Shown in pieces: positions 1 to 6,552 of a stretch of 14,689 nt of DNA (positions are counted from its first letter, which is position 1; each line of letters opens with the position of its first letter). Both the position numbers and the translations under genes were made by a program. Source of the stretch: Lentisphaeria bacterium (GTDB lineage: Bacteria; Verrucomicrobiota; Lentisphaeria; Oligosphaerales; Lenti-02); NCBI GenBank assembly GCA_023145395.1, contig JAGLDW010000473.1, positions 1 through 14,689 on the forward strand. The letters run 5' to 3'. Under the pieces are notes generated by a model that was given only the letters and a program-made list of their open reading frames with translations, did not search any database and was not told the origin of the DNA.

Positions 1-954
1 CTCGGCAAAAACTACAACAATGGCAATTTTGTTTTTGAAAACAACTTGTACTGGGATGTCACCAAGGAGCCCTTCCTCTTCGCAGGCTATGACTTCGCCG
101 ACTGGCAGGCGGAGGGGTACGATGGGACCTCCCGCGTGGCCGATCCGCGTTTTCGAAATCCCGAGAAAGGTGATTTTCGCCTGCGCCGGTCTTCCCCGGT
201 CTTCGACATGGGCATCGAGCCTCTGCAGGACTTTTCCAAGATCGGTCTCTACGGCCCCCGCTGGTGGACGCGCAAAACGCGCAAGGTGATCCACCGCACG
301 GTTGATCCCTCGATGAAGAAGGTCAGGGGTGGAAGGAAGCGCCAGCGCAACCCGCGCCTGATCGAGGAGAACTGCGAGACGCTCGACATCGATGCCAAGG
401 TCCCGTTCGCGGGCTCCAGCGGTCAGGAGAAAGGCGCGAGCATTCACGTTGTTGCGAACCCGGCAGGGGAGGGGAAGGTCGTCAAGTTCCAGGATGTGGA
501 AGGGTTGTCCCACGAGTGGCAGCCGCATCTCTCGACCCAGCTTAGCTGGCGCCGGGACGCGGTCCACGCCTCCTTCGATGTCTTGATGCGCCCGGGCGCG
601 GAGTTCTGGCACGAATGGCGCGACCGCTCCGGTCCCTACAAGGTGGGCGTTAACCTGCGTTTCAAAGATGGCCGCTTGTTCTCCCTGGACAGGGATCTCT
701 GCGCCGCCCCGGTTGACAAGTGGGTCCACATCGAGATCTCCTGCGGACTGGGCCGTCAGGCGGAGGAGACCTTCGATCTGACCGTGACGGTGGCCGGCGA
801 GCAACCCAGGCGATTCCAGGCGCTGCCCTTCGGCAACAAGGAGTGGGACTGCCTCGCTTGCCTGGTATGGGTGAGCAACGCCACCAAGAAGTCGGAATTC
901 TATCTCGACAACCTGCGCTATGTGCGGGTGAAAGCGCCCACCGCGCCCAAGTAG
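1..954 (+). CDS. Beta-helix protein with C-terminal lectin-like domain (3' part)
   Basis: The frame is open from base 1 to the TAG at 952-954, so the gene is cut by the window edge and 317 codons are visible. The first ~85 residues read like the last turns and cap of a right-handed parallel beta-helix protein: Asn/Phe-rich rungs such as NNGNFVFENNLYW, then DPRFRNPEKGDFRLRRSSPVFD, the usual ending in polysaccharide lyases and other secreted carbohydrate-active proteins. After a basic linker (~95-120) comes a ~190-residue beta-sandwich of concanavalin/LamG type, with strands such as HASFDVLMR, DKWVHIEI, FDLTVTV and a closing FYLDNLRYVRV. This second domain probably binds or helps cleave a polysaccharide. 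Export is expected, but the N-terminus is missing, so a signal peptide cannot be checked. No catalytic residues can be assigned from this part. The family call is fairly safe; substrate and activity are unknown. Confidence 0.75.
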   Translation, partial: LGKNYNNGNFVFENNLYWDVTKEPFLFAGYDFADWQAEGYDGTSRVADPRFRNPEKGDFRLRRSSPVFDMGIEPLQDFSKIGLYGPRWWTRKTRKVIHRTVDPSMKKVRGGRKRQRNPRLIEENCETLDIDAKVPFAGSSGQEKGASIHVVANPAGEGKVVKFQDVEGLSHEWQPHLSTQLSWRRDAVHASFDVLMRPGAEFWHEWRDRSGPYKVGVNLRFKDGRLFSLDRDLCAAPVDKWVHIEISCGLGRQAEETFDLTVTVAGEQPRRFQALPFGNKEWDCLACLVWVSNATKKSEFYLDNLRYVRVKAPTAPK

Positions 955-959
955 CCACA

Positions 960-1026
960 GGTGCCGATTCCCGCTTTGCGGACTCTGCGGCTCAGCGGGA
1001 GCTTCGCCCTCCCGGGGTGCCGATTC
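960..1026. repeat. Direct repeat flanking a hairpin; possible bidirectional terminator
   Basis: The 88-base gap between two convergent genes holds the 11-base direct repeat GGTGCCGATTC at 960-970 and 1016-1026. Between the copies is a hairpin, CGGGAG at 996-1001 and CTCCCG at 1009-1014, with a 7-base loop. The position suits a terminator serving both strands, but there is no T-tract. The repeat-hairpin-repeat layout also resembles small dispersed intergenic (REP-like) elements; that reading needs other genomic copies. Confidence 0.4.
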
Positions 1027-1042
1027 TCGTGGACCGCCTCCG

Positions 1043-2149
1043 CTAGTCAATGCGGTAGGTGAGGACCTCACATGGGAGCGGGCCATTTCGGATGCGGTCT
1101 GCGCGCACGGGCTCGAGAGGGATGCATTTGCGGACAAGTGGTGTGCCAGCCAGGAGGGTGGCGGTGCAACCACGCTGCTTCAACAGAGACGCACCGAGCT
1201 GTTGGAAGAAGCGGGGTTCCGCCTCCATGCGCACATCGTAGGGGGGGTTGGTGACGATGAACCGCCCTTCTCCGGCCTGTAGTTTCATGACATCCGCCTC
1301 TCGAAACGTCAGGCGGACCCCGGCGACGCGCGCATTCTCCTTCGCGGCCTCCAGGGCATCCGGATCCACGTCGGATGCGATGATGCGCGGGCGGGCGCCG
1401 CGGCACTTCCGGCGGGCTTCTCCGCGCAGGCGCCGCATCCCGTCCGCAGTCTCCTCGTCGTGGGAGGCCCAGCGCTCGAAGCCGAAACGCTCCCGCAAGA
1501 TGCCAGGTGCGCTGTTCGTGGCCCACAACGCCGCCTCGATGGCGATGGTTCCCGAACCGCACATGGGATCGATCAGCGGTGTTTGGCCATCCCAGCCCGA
1601 CATGCGGAGCAAGGCCGCCGCCAAGGTCTCCTTCAACGGCGCCTCACCCCCCGTGCGACGATAGCCGCGCTGGAAGAGAGGTGCGCCGGAGAGATCCAGA
1701 TACAGCGTCGCCCGGTTTCGCCAGAGGTGCAGGAACACACGTACGTCGGGGTCGTCCCGATCCACGTCCGGGCGTGAACCCGTCGCCTCCCGAAGCTGGT
1801 CCGCGATCGCGTCTTTTACCCGCACCGAGGCATACATGGAGTTCTCCACCGCGCTCTCGGCTGTGTAGGCGCTCACGGCGATCGTGGTGTCCGGACTGAT
1901 GTGAGGCATCCATTCGCAGGCTAGTGCTCCCGCGTAGAGCGCGTCCTCGTCAGGGCACTCGAATCGGGCAAGCTGACAGAGGATGCGCTGGGCGATGCGG
2001 GAGTGCAGGCAGGCGTAGGCGCCATCGCTCAGAGAACCGCCAAAGGGAACCCCGCCGGGAATGCGGCGGGTGCCTCGGAATCCAAGATCCCGCAATTCCT
2101 CAAGCAGTGCGTATTCGGTGCCAGGGCTGGCAGAGGCAAAAAACTCCAT
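1043..2149 (-). CDS. rlmL: THUMP-domain 23S rRNA (guanine-N2) methyltransferase, RlmL/YpsC type
   Basis: A 368-residue class I RNA methyltransferase. Residues ~45-155 form the RNA-binding THUMP region, followed by the family signature LFQRGYR (158-164). The Rossmann methyltransferase domain shows motif I DPMCGSGT (194-201), the acidic ribose-binding turn ASDVDPDAL (258-266) and motif IV TNPPYD (300-305), typical of N2-guanine methyltransferases. The length fits the single-function RlmL/YpsC proteins; E. coli RlmKL is about twice as long because a second methyltransferase (RlmK) is fused on. The known role of the family is m2G2445 in 23S rRNA, using SAM, in the cytoplasm. The start is supported by AAGGA 7 nt upstream, inside the end of the esterase gene only 3 nt away, so it is the last gene of a minus-strand operon and probably translationally coupled. 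Exact target base is inferred from homology; related THUMP enzymes act on tRNA. Confidence 0.85.
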   Translation of the reverse strand: MEFFASASPGTEYALLEELRDLGFRGTRRIPGGVPFGGSLSDGAYACLHSRIAQRILCQLARFECPDEDALYAGALACEWMPHISPDTTIAVSAYTAESAVENSMYASVRVKDAIADQLREATGSRPDVDRDDPDVRVFLHLWRNRATLYLDLSGAPLFQRGYRRTGGEAPLKETLAAALLRMSGWDGQTPLIDPMCGSGTIAIEAALWATNSAPGILRERFGFERWASHDEETADGMRRLRGEARRKCRGARPRIIASDVDPDALEAAKENARVAGVRLTFREADVMKLQAGEGRFIVTNPPYDVRMEAEPRFFQQLGASLLKQRGCTATLLAGTPLVRKCIPLEPVRADRIRNGPLPCEVLTYRID

Positions 2150-2152
2150 TCG

Positions 2153-3349
2153 TCATTCCTTCGCTGCGAGACAGGCTTTGAGCCAGCAATAGATGCTGTC
2201 TCCGATCTGACGGTAGCCCTCGGCTGCCGGGTGAACCCCGTTGGCCAGGCGCGTGACCTTGCGTTCACTGCGGGAATTGGCCTTCCCCGTGCGCGAGGGA
2301 TAGTTGTGCATGCAGTCCAGATTCACGTTGGCGGGAATGAGGTTGATGTTCTCCTTCTCCCGCCCGCCGTAGTGGGCCATCATGCGTTCGGCCACGCGGA
2401 ACTGGTTGCGCTTGTACTGCCAGCGCGTCTGGCTGCATCTGTAGTTGGCGCCAAAGGCGTCCTGCGTGCCTGCGGGGGGCACTAGAAGCAGACAGCCGAT
2501 CTGCGTGTCCTTGGACAGACTGCGGATCATCTCCAGCAAGGTGTCGTAGTGCTGGAACATGATGTCGATGCGCGCCTCGATGGTCTCGTCCGTCGCACTG
2601 AACGTGTCGTTGCAGCCGAGCAGAATCGTGACGAAGTCCGGCGCCTTCCCCCCGTTGAACTCCTCGCAGTACTTGCCCAAGTCGAGCGCGGGCTTGCCGT
2701 CGGCGCCCGCATAGAGGAAGGGGCTGCCGCCGGTCTTGGCGCCCGTGCGTGCCACACCGTCCTTCCAGAGGGTGGCGAAGCGTTGGGCCGTCCAGCCCCC
2801 GTAGCCCTCATGGGGGTAGCCGCTCGTGCGTCGCACGGAACCGATCATCTTCAGCTTCGGATTGTCCTCTCCCTGGCACAACTCGCCCACATGTTTCGGA
2901 TACACACTGGCGGCGGTGAGACTGTCGCCAATGACCAGAATGCTGACTGGGCGGCCCGCCCCCGCGTTCTTCGGAGACACACGGATCATCGATTTCGCCT
3001 CGGTCAGCAGCTCATTGGCCCGGTTGCGGACGGCGATGGAGAAACCGAATTGGCCTATGGTCTTGCCGGTGGGCGTGTAGCTCCACCGCTCGTTCTGCTG
3101 GATGCCGCGGTTGCAGGTCACGTCGAACACGTAGTTGGCCGGATTCACCGTCAGCGAGACATTGTCGAAATACACGTTCATCTCGACGCCCGGCACCGCG
3201 TAGATCACGGGGGGCAGGAGAAGTTTGATCGGCGGAGGGGCGGCTACGGGAGCCACCTTCGGTTTCGTCGCCTCGGGTTCGGCGCCGAGGCAGACGGCGA
3301 CGGCAAGCGTGGCAAGACTGGCGATCTGTGGACGAATGGGCATGCGCAT
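2153..3349 (-). CDS. Secreted SGNH/GDSL-family esterase
   Basis: A 398-residue exported hydrolase. Residues 1-23 form a signal peptide: basic start, hydrophobic ASLATLAVAVCLGA core. The Cys at 20 has Val at -1, so lipidation is unlikely. A Pro/Lys-rich stretch leads to a ~90-residue beta-rich N-terminal domain, then the SGNH hydrolase: block I VIGDSLTA with Ser143 as nucleophile, block II EGYGGW (Gly184), block III LLGCNDTF (Asn247) and block V NGVHP (His373). The usual DxxH is NxxH here (Asn370), a variant known among bacterial carbohydrate esterases. Such enzymes commonly remove acetyl or other acyl groups from plant or algal polysaccharides; the substrate cannot be read here. The first ATG is preferred because AGGAGA lies about 8 nt upstream. 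It sits 14 nt after the oxidoreductase and 3 nt before the rRNA methyltransferase in one operon. Confidence 0.85.
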   Translation of the reverse strand: MRMPIRPQIASLATLAVAVCLGAEPEATKPKVAPVAAPPPIKLLLPPVIYAVPGVEMNVYFDNVSLTVNPANYVFDVTCNRGIQQNERWSYTPTGKTIGQFGFSIAVRNRANELLTEAKSMIRVSPKNAGAGRPVSILVIGDSLTAASVYPKHVGELCQGEDNPKLKMIGSVRRTSGYPHEGYGGWTAQRFATLWKDGVARTGAKTGGSPFLYAGADGKPALDLGKYCEEFNGGKAPDFVTILLGCNDTFSATDETIEARIDIMFQHYDTLLEMIRSLSKDTQIGCLLLVPPAGTQDAFGANYRCSQTRWQYKRNQFRVAERMMAHYGGREKENINLIPANVNLDCMHNYPSRTGKANSRSERKVTRLANGVHPAAEGYRQIGDSIYCWLKACLAAKE

Positions 3350-3363
3350 GGGAGTATCTCCTC

Positions 3364-4530
3364 TTAGATTTCCTCAAGTCTGACGATACGCCGTTCCTCG
3401 GCGGATTTGATGGCGGCGAAGGCGACACGTGTGGCCATGACGGCATCGTCGATGCCGCAGACTACGGGCCCGTCTCCCACGATCTGGTCCGCAAAATGGT
3501 CCAGCGCATGTGCATGTCCCTTGTCCGGCTCGGCGGTGAACAGGTCCATCGGGTTGCCCGAAGCGACTACTTCCGCCGTTGCCGCGTGCTTCTTTTCCAG
3601 CCAGCCGTCGATACCGCCCTGCGTGCCCACGTCGGGATGCCGGTCGGTCAGGAACGGGTAGGTCTTGCGCCAAGGCGCTCCCTCGACGCCCGACGTGCGG
3701 ATCTCGCACATGTGATCGACGACCACGACACCCCCGTTGCCCATCGCCTCGTAAAGCTCCTTCGGATACCCAAAAGTGCCGTTGGCGCACAGCGTGACAG
3801 TGGCCAGCTCGCCACCCGCGTATTCGATGATGATCGCATGGTTGAGCATGCCGCTGTCGATGGCGGTGACCGCGATGGGCTCACTGCCCATGAACCAGTT
3901 GCAGAGATCTGTGAAATGCGTCATTTCGAAAAGCATCGGTCCGTGCGAGGCCTGTGTCTTGTCGAACACCCAGGCCTTCCACGACCACCAGTCGTCATTG
4001 ATGCGGCAGGTGAACTGCGCAACGCCATCCTCGGGCAGCTTCGGGCGGGCGTCTCCCTCCCGGTTCCAGCGCCAGGGACAGGGCTGCGGGTTCTCCATGT
4101 GACGCCGAAAAATGTCTCGTGCTTCGATCATGGCGGGGCTGTTGCGGCGATTGTGCCCGACGCAGAAGGGAATACCCGAATCGTGGACCACCTTCTGGAT
4201 CGCGTACACTTCGTCCAACTCCCTGGCCAGGGGCTTCTCCACATAGACCGGCTTGCCCAGTTCGCCGGCCAGTTCGATCACTGGCAGGCGCAGTCTCTCC
4301 GTGGTCGCCAGACAGATCGCCTCCACCTCGGGATCCCGCAGAGTGGTCGCCCAGTCCGTGCTGGTGTGCAGCGCGCCATGCTTTTCGCGGCAGATGGCGA
4401 GTGCATCCTCCGACAGGTCGCAGCAGGTGTGCAGCACGGTCTTCTCGGAGCGTGCGATGTTCGGCACGTGCTGGCCCTGGGCGAGCGCACCACAACCGAC
4501 GACGGCAAAGTTGAGCGGTTTTCTCAGCAT
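3364..4530 (-). CDS. Gfo/Idh/MocA family oxidoreductase
   Basis: A 388-residue NAD(P)-dependent dehydrogenase of the glucose-fructose oxidoreductase/inositol dehydrogenase family. The N-terminal Rossmann domain starts at residue 6 with NFAVVGCGALA, and EKPLA (98-102) carries the conserved catalytic lysine K99. The C-terminal alpha/beta domain contains FEMTHFTDL, with the conserved His and Asp. No signal peptide is seen, so it should be cytoplasmic. These enzymes oxidise or reduce sugars, inositols and sugar acids; substrate cannot be predicted from sequence alone. The frame extends 13 codons further upstream, but the internal ATG at 4530 is chosen because it has TTAGGAGA about 9 nt before it and because the family motif begins five residues in. 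It is the first gene of the minus-strand operon with the esterase, which suggests work on a sugar released from a decorated polysaccharide; that link is inference. Confidence 0.88.
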   Translation of the reverse strand: MLRKPLNFAVVGCGALAQGQHVPNIARSEKTVLHTCCDLSEDALAICREKHGALHTSTDWATTLRDPEVEAICLATTERLRLPVIELAGELGKPVYVEKPLARELDEVYAIQKVVHDSGIPFCVGHNRRNSPAMIEARDIFRRHMENPQPCPWRWNREGDARPKLPEDGVAQFTCRINDDWWSWKAWVFDKTQASHGPMLFEMTHFTDLCNWFMGSEPIAVTAIDSGMLNHAIIIEYAGGELATVTLCANGTFGYPKELYEAMGNGGVVVVDHMCEIRTSGVEGAPWRKTYPFLTDRHPDVGTQGGIDGWLEKKHAATAEVVASGNPMDLFTAEPDKGHAHALDHFADQIVGDGPVVCGIDDAVMATRVAFAAIKSAEERRIVRLEEI

Positions 4531-4612
4531 GGGAATCGTTCTCCTAACAAGTTGACCCCAACGGGGCATAGCTCCACGTTTCGAATTGGGCGCGCCACAG
4601 ACCCCGCGCGGC

Positions 4613-4641
4613 TTGCACAGTCATGCATTGTGCGATACGCT
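4613..4641 (+). promoter_or_regulatory. Weak candidate promoter for the radical SAM gene
   Basis: TTGCAC (4613-4618) and TACGCT (4636-4641) are 17 bases apart, each matching the sigma-70 consensus at only three of six positions. The spacer holds GCACA-N9-TGTGC, an imperfect palindrome. If used, transcription would start inside the inverted repeat at 4641-4691. This is only a suggestion. Confidence 0.22.
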
Positions 4642-4691
4642 TTCCACGGGTGAAGGTCGGTTTGGACCGCGCCTGCGAACACCCGTGGAAA
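4641..4691. promoter_or_regulatory. Perfect 12-bp inverted repeat in the divergent intergenic region
   Basis: TTTCCACGGGTG (4641-4652) and CACCCGTGGAAA (4680-4691) are exact reverse complements separated by 27 bases. The 257-base region 4531-4787 lies between the minus-strand esterase operon and the plus-strand RNA-modification genes. The repeat could be a two-half-site operator acting on both directions, or a stem in a leader RNA. No known regulator site was recognised. Confidence 0.45.
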
Positions 4692-4726
4692 ATCACATGC
4701 ATATAGCCTAAACCATTTCGGAAGTC

Positions 4727-4764
4727 TGGCAAGTGCCTTGGCTTCGTGTAGCCGAAACTTGCCA
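4727..4764 (+). promoter_or_regulatory. Leader hairpin upstream of the radical SAM gene
   Basis: TGGCAAGT (4727-4734) pairs exactly with ACTTGCCA (4757-4764). An inner stem continues with GGCT (4740-4743) and AGCC (4750-4753) around the loop TCGTGT. The structure ends 23 bases before the ATG at 4788, so it would sit in the 5' untranslated RNA. There is no T-tract after it. It may influence translation or message stability; no known riboswitch class was recognised. Confidence 0.4.
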
Positions 4765-4787
4765 GCGACACCGCAGAGCGTCCAGAT

Positions 4788-6533
4788 ATGACCGGTAAAG
4801 CCGACGAGAAACCCTACTATGATTTTGCCCGCTTCCTCCGGGAGCAGTACGGAGGCAAAGTCTACCGAGTCCCCGTGGATTTGGATCTCGGCTGTCCCCA
4901 CCGCCAGGGGGGGCAGGGGGGATGCACTTTCTGCGGGGAACGTGGTGCCCGCGCCACCCATCTTGGCTCCTCGAAGTTGTCCCTGCAGGAGCAAGTGGCG
5001 AAGGGGGTTGCCTTCGCTAGAGAGCGCTATGGCGCCACCAGTCTCATCGCCTATTTCCAGGCATTCACAAGCACAAACGCGCCGGTGGAGACCCTGCGCG
5101 CCTTGTACGACGAAGTGCTGAGCGCCGCCGACTTTGTCGGCATCGCCATTTCCACACGCCCCGATTGTCTGCCTGACGATGTCATGGATTATCTCGGGGA
5201 ACTTTCGAAAAAGTATGATCTGTGGGTCGAGTTGGGCGTCCAGAGCGCAAATGACGAGACTCTCCGCAGAATCAACCGAGGGCATAATTTTGCCTGTTCT
5301 GCGCAGGCGGTGGCGGCATTGTCGGAGCGGGGCATCCGGGTGGTGGCGCATGTGGTCTTGGGCCTGCCGGGGGAGGACATCCCCGACTATCGCTGGACAT
5401 CGACGGCACTCGCGGCCCTGCCTTTCTCCGGCATAAAAATCCACAATTTGCATGTTGTGAAGAGCACGGCGCTTGCAGCCGAGTGGCGCGAGGGCAGCGT
5501 TCGGACGATGGACGAACATGAATATGGGGAAGTGCTCATTGATTTTCTGCGGCGCATCCCGAGTCACTGGGCCATCTTGCGCATGGTCACCGACACTCCC
5601 CGGGAATGGTTGCATGCCCCCGAATGGTGGATGAGCAAGGGGCAGTTTCTTCAGCATATCGAGAAGCAGATGCGGCTGTGCGGCTGGCATCAGGGAGACC
5701 TCTTCGTGCAGGCAGCCGCCAAATCCACTGCGACCGCCACCGCCGAGAGCAGGGACAAGAAAGGCGACTCGGACACTCGCTGTATGCCCGCGTCCGCCAT
5801 ACGGCGCCTCAGCAGCATTTCCCGACTGCGTCGCTTCTTCGAGGCCGCCGATATTCCGGTGGGGCCTCCAGGAGATGGACCGGCTGTCATCGACTTTGGT
5901 TTTGGCGAGGGTGATCTCGTTCTTGGCGTGCCGCAAATCCTCGCGCCACCCTCACAGTTTCCAGTTCATGTCGCCGCCGTGCCCCATGGTCACCTCGACC
6001 GGGACAAAGTGATGCGCGCCCTCCCCCATCTGCGCCCGCTTGTGGAGGGAATCCGGGACAGCGAGGGACGGTATGACTGGGGGGAGTTGCTTCTCTGCCG
6101 GGGAGACGCCAGACAACACCTCTATCGCCTGCGGGGCCGCGCCGAAATCATTCTTCTCGAGCCGCCCGATGTCCAGAGCACTCCCGAGCTCTTCTCGCTT
6201 GAGTTTCTGCGTCGGCTCCTGCGCATGCTTCAGCCGGACGGGGTGGTCATCGCAAGTTCCGGCAGTTCGGCATTGCGTGGCGCTCTTGTGCGCCTTGGCG
6301 CGGCTGTGGGAAGAATCCCCGGCGTGGCGAAGTCGCAGGGCACTGTCGCTGCCTTGGACCAGAAATATCTCGTCCAGCCTCTCTGCAGAGAGGAGCGAGC
6401 GCTTCTGAAACGGACGCTCGCAGGCGTTCCATTCCGTGACCATGATCTCCGCACCCCCCGCAAGAAGATGCTCCGCCACCGTGATGAAGTGGTGAGTCGA
6501 TTGCGAAAAAGGGGATGGAAAACTCGCCCATAG
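4788..6533 (+). CDS. Fusion: TIGR01212 radical SAM protein (MnmL/YtqA/YhcC type) + MnmC2-like methyltransferase
   Basis: A 581-residue two-domain protein. Residues 1-~305 are a TIGR01212 radical SAM enzyme: KVYRVPVDLDLGCP leads to Cys36, Cys46 and Cys49 (CPHRQGGQGGCTFC), the likely 4Fe-4S ligands, followed by family signatures ELGVQSANDETLRRINRGH, HVVLGLPGE and KIHNLHVVKST. B. subtilis YtqA (MnmL) of this family converts cmnm5U34 to nm5U34 in tRNA. After a polar linker (~305-345), residues ~346-560 resemble the MnmC2/DUF752 methyltransferase: SAM loop VIDFGFGEGD (367-376), GDAR, FLRRLLRMLQPDGVV, the ALRGAL...GTVAA tail and VPFRDHDL. MnmC2 methylates nm5U to mnm5U. The usual (L)DxFxP motif reads LEPPDV here (Glu458). 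YhcC itself is about as long as the first domain alone. The ATG fits the family N-terminus, though its ribosome site is weak. rsmA follows 19 nt later. Radical SAM call firm; methyltransferase call good; joint wobble-uridine role inferred. Confidence 0.85.
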   Translation: MTGKADEKPYYDFARFLREQYGGKVYRVPVDLDLGCPHRQGGQGGCTFCGERGARATHLGSSKLSLQEQVAKGVAFARERYGATSLIAYFQAFTSTNAPVETLRALYDEVLSAADFVGIAISTRPDCLPDDVMDYLGELSKKYDLWVELGVQSANDETLRRINRGHNFACSAQAVAALSERGIRVVAHVVLGLPGEDIPDYRWTSTALAALPFSGIKIHNLHVVKSTALAAEWREGSVRTMDEHEYGEVLIDFLRRIPSHWAILRMVTDTPREWLHAPEWWMSKGQFLQHIEKQMRLCGWHQGDLFVQAAAKSTATATAESRDKKGDSDTRCMPASAIRRLSSISRLRRFFEAADIPVGPPGDGPAVIDFGFGEGDLVLGVPQILAPPSQFPVHVAAVPHGHLDRDKVMRALPHLRPLVEGIRDSEGRYDWGELLLCRGDARQHLYRLRGRAEIILLEPPDVQSTPELFSLEFLRRLLRMLQPDGVVIASSGSSALRGALVRLGAAVGRIPGVAKSQGTVAALDQKYLVQPLCREERALLKRTLAGVPFRDHDLRTPRKKMLRHRDEVVSRLRKRGWKTRP

Positions 6534-6552
6534 GGTGGGGGGCAACAGGACG

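Noticed and set aside
2153..3349. SGNH protein as a lipoprotein because of a Cys at residue 20
   Set aside because: The residues before the Cys (VAV) do not fit a lipobox, which needs a small residue such as Gly, Ala or Ser at -1.
3328..4653. Plus-strand open frame (441 codons) opposite the first oxidoreductase
   Set aside because: The minus strand carries full family motifs and a good ribosome site; the plus-strand translation has none.
4524..5936. Long minus-strand open frame (470 codons) opposite the radical SAM gene
   Set aside because: It lies antisense to a well-conserved radical SAM domain and has no recognisable motifs. GC-rich DNA commonly leaves such antisense frames open.
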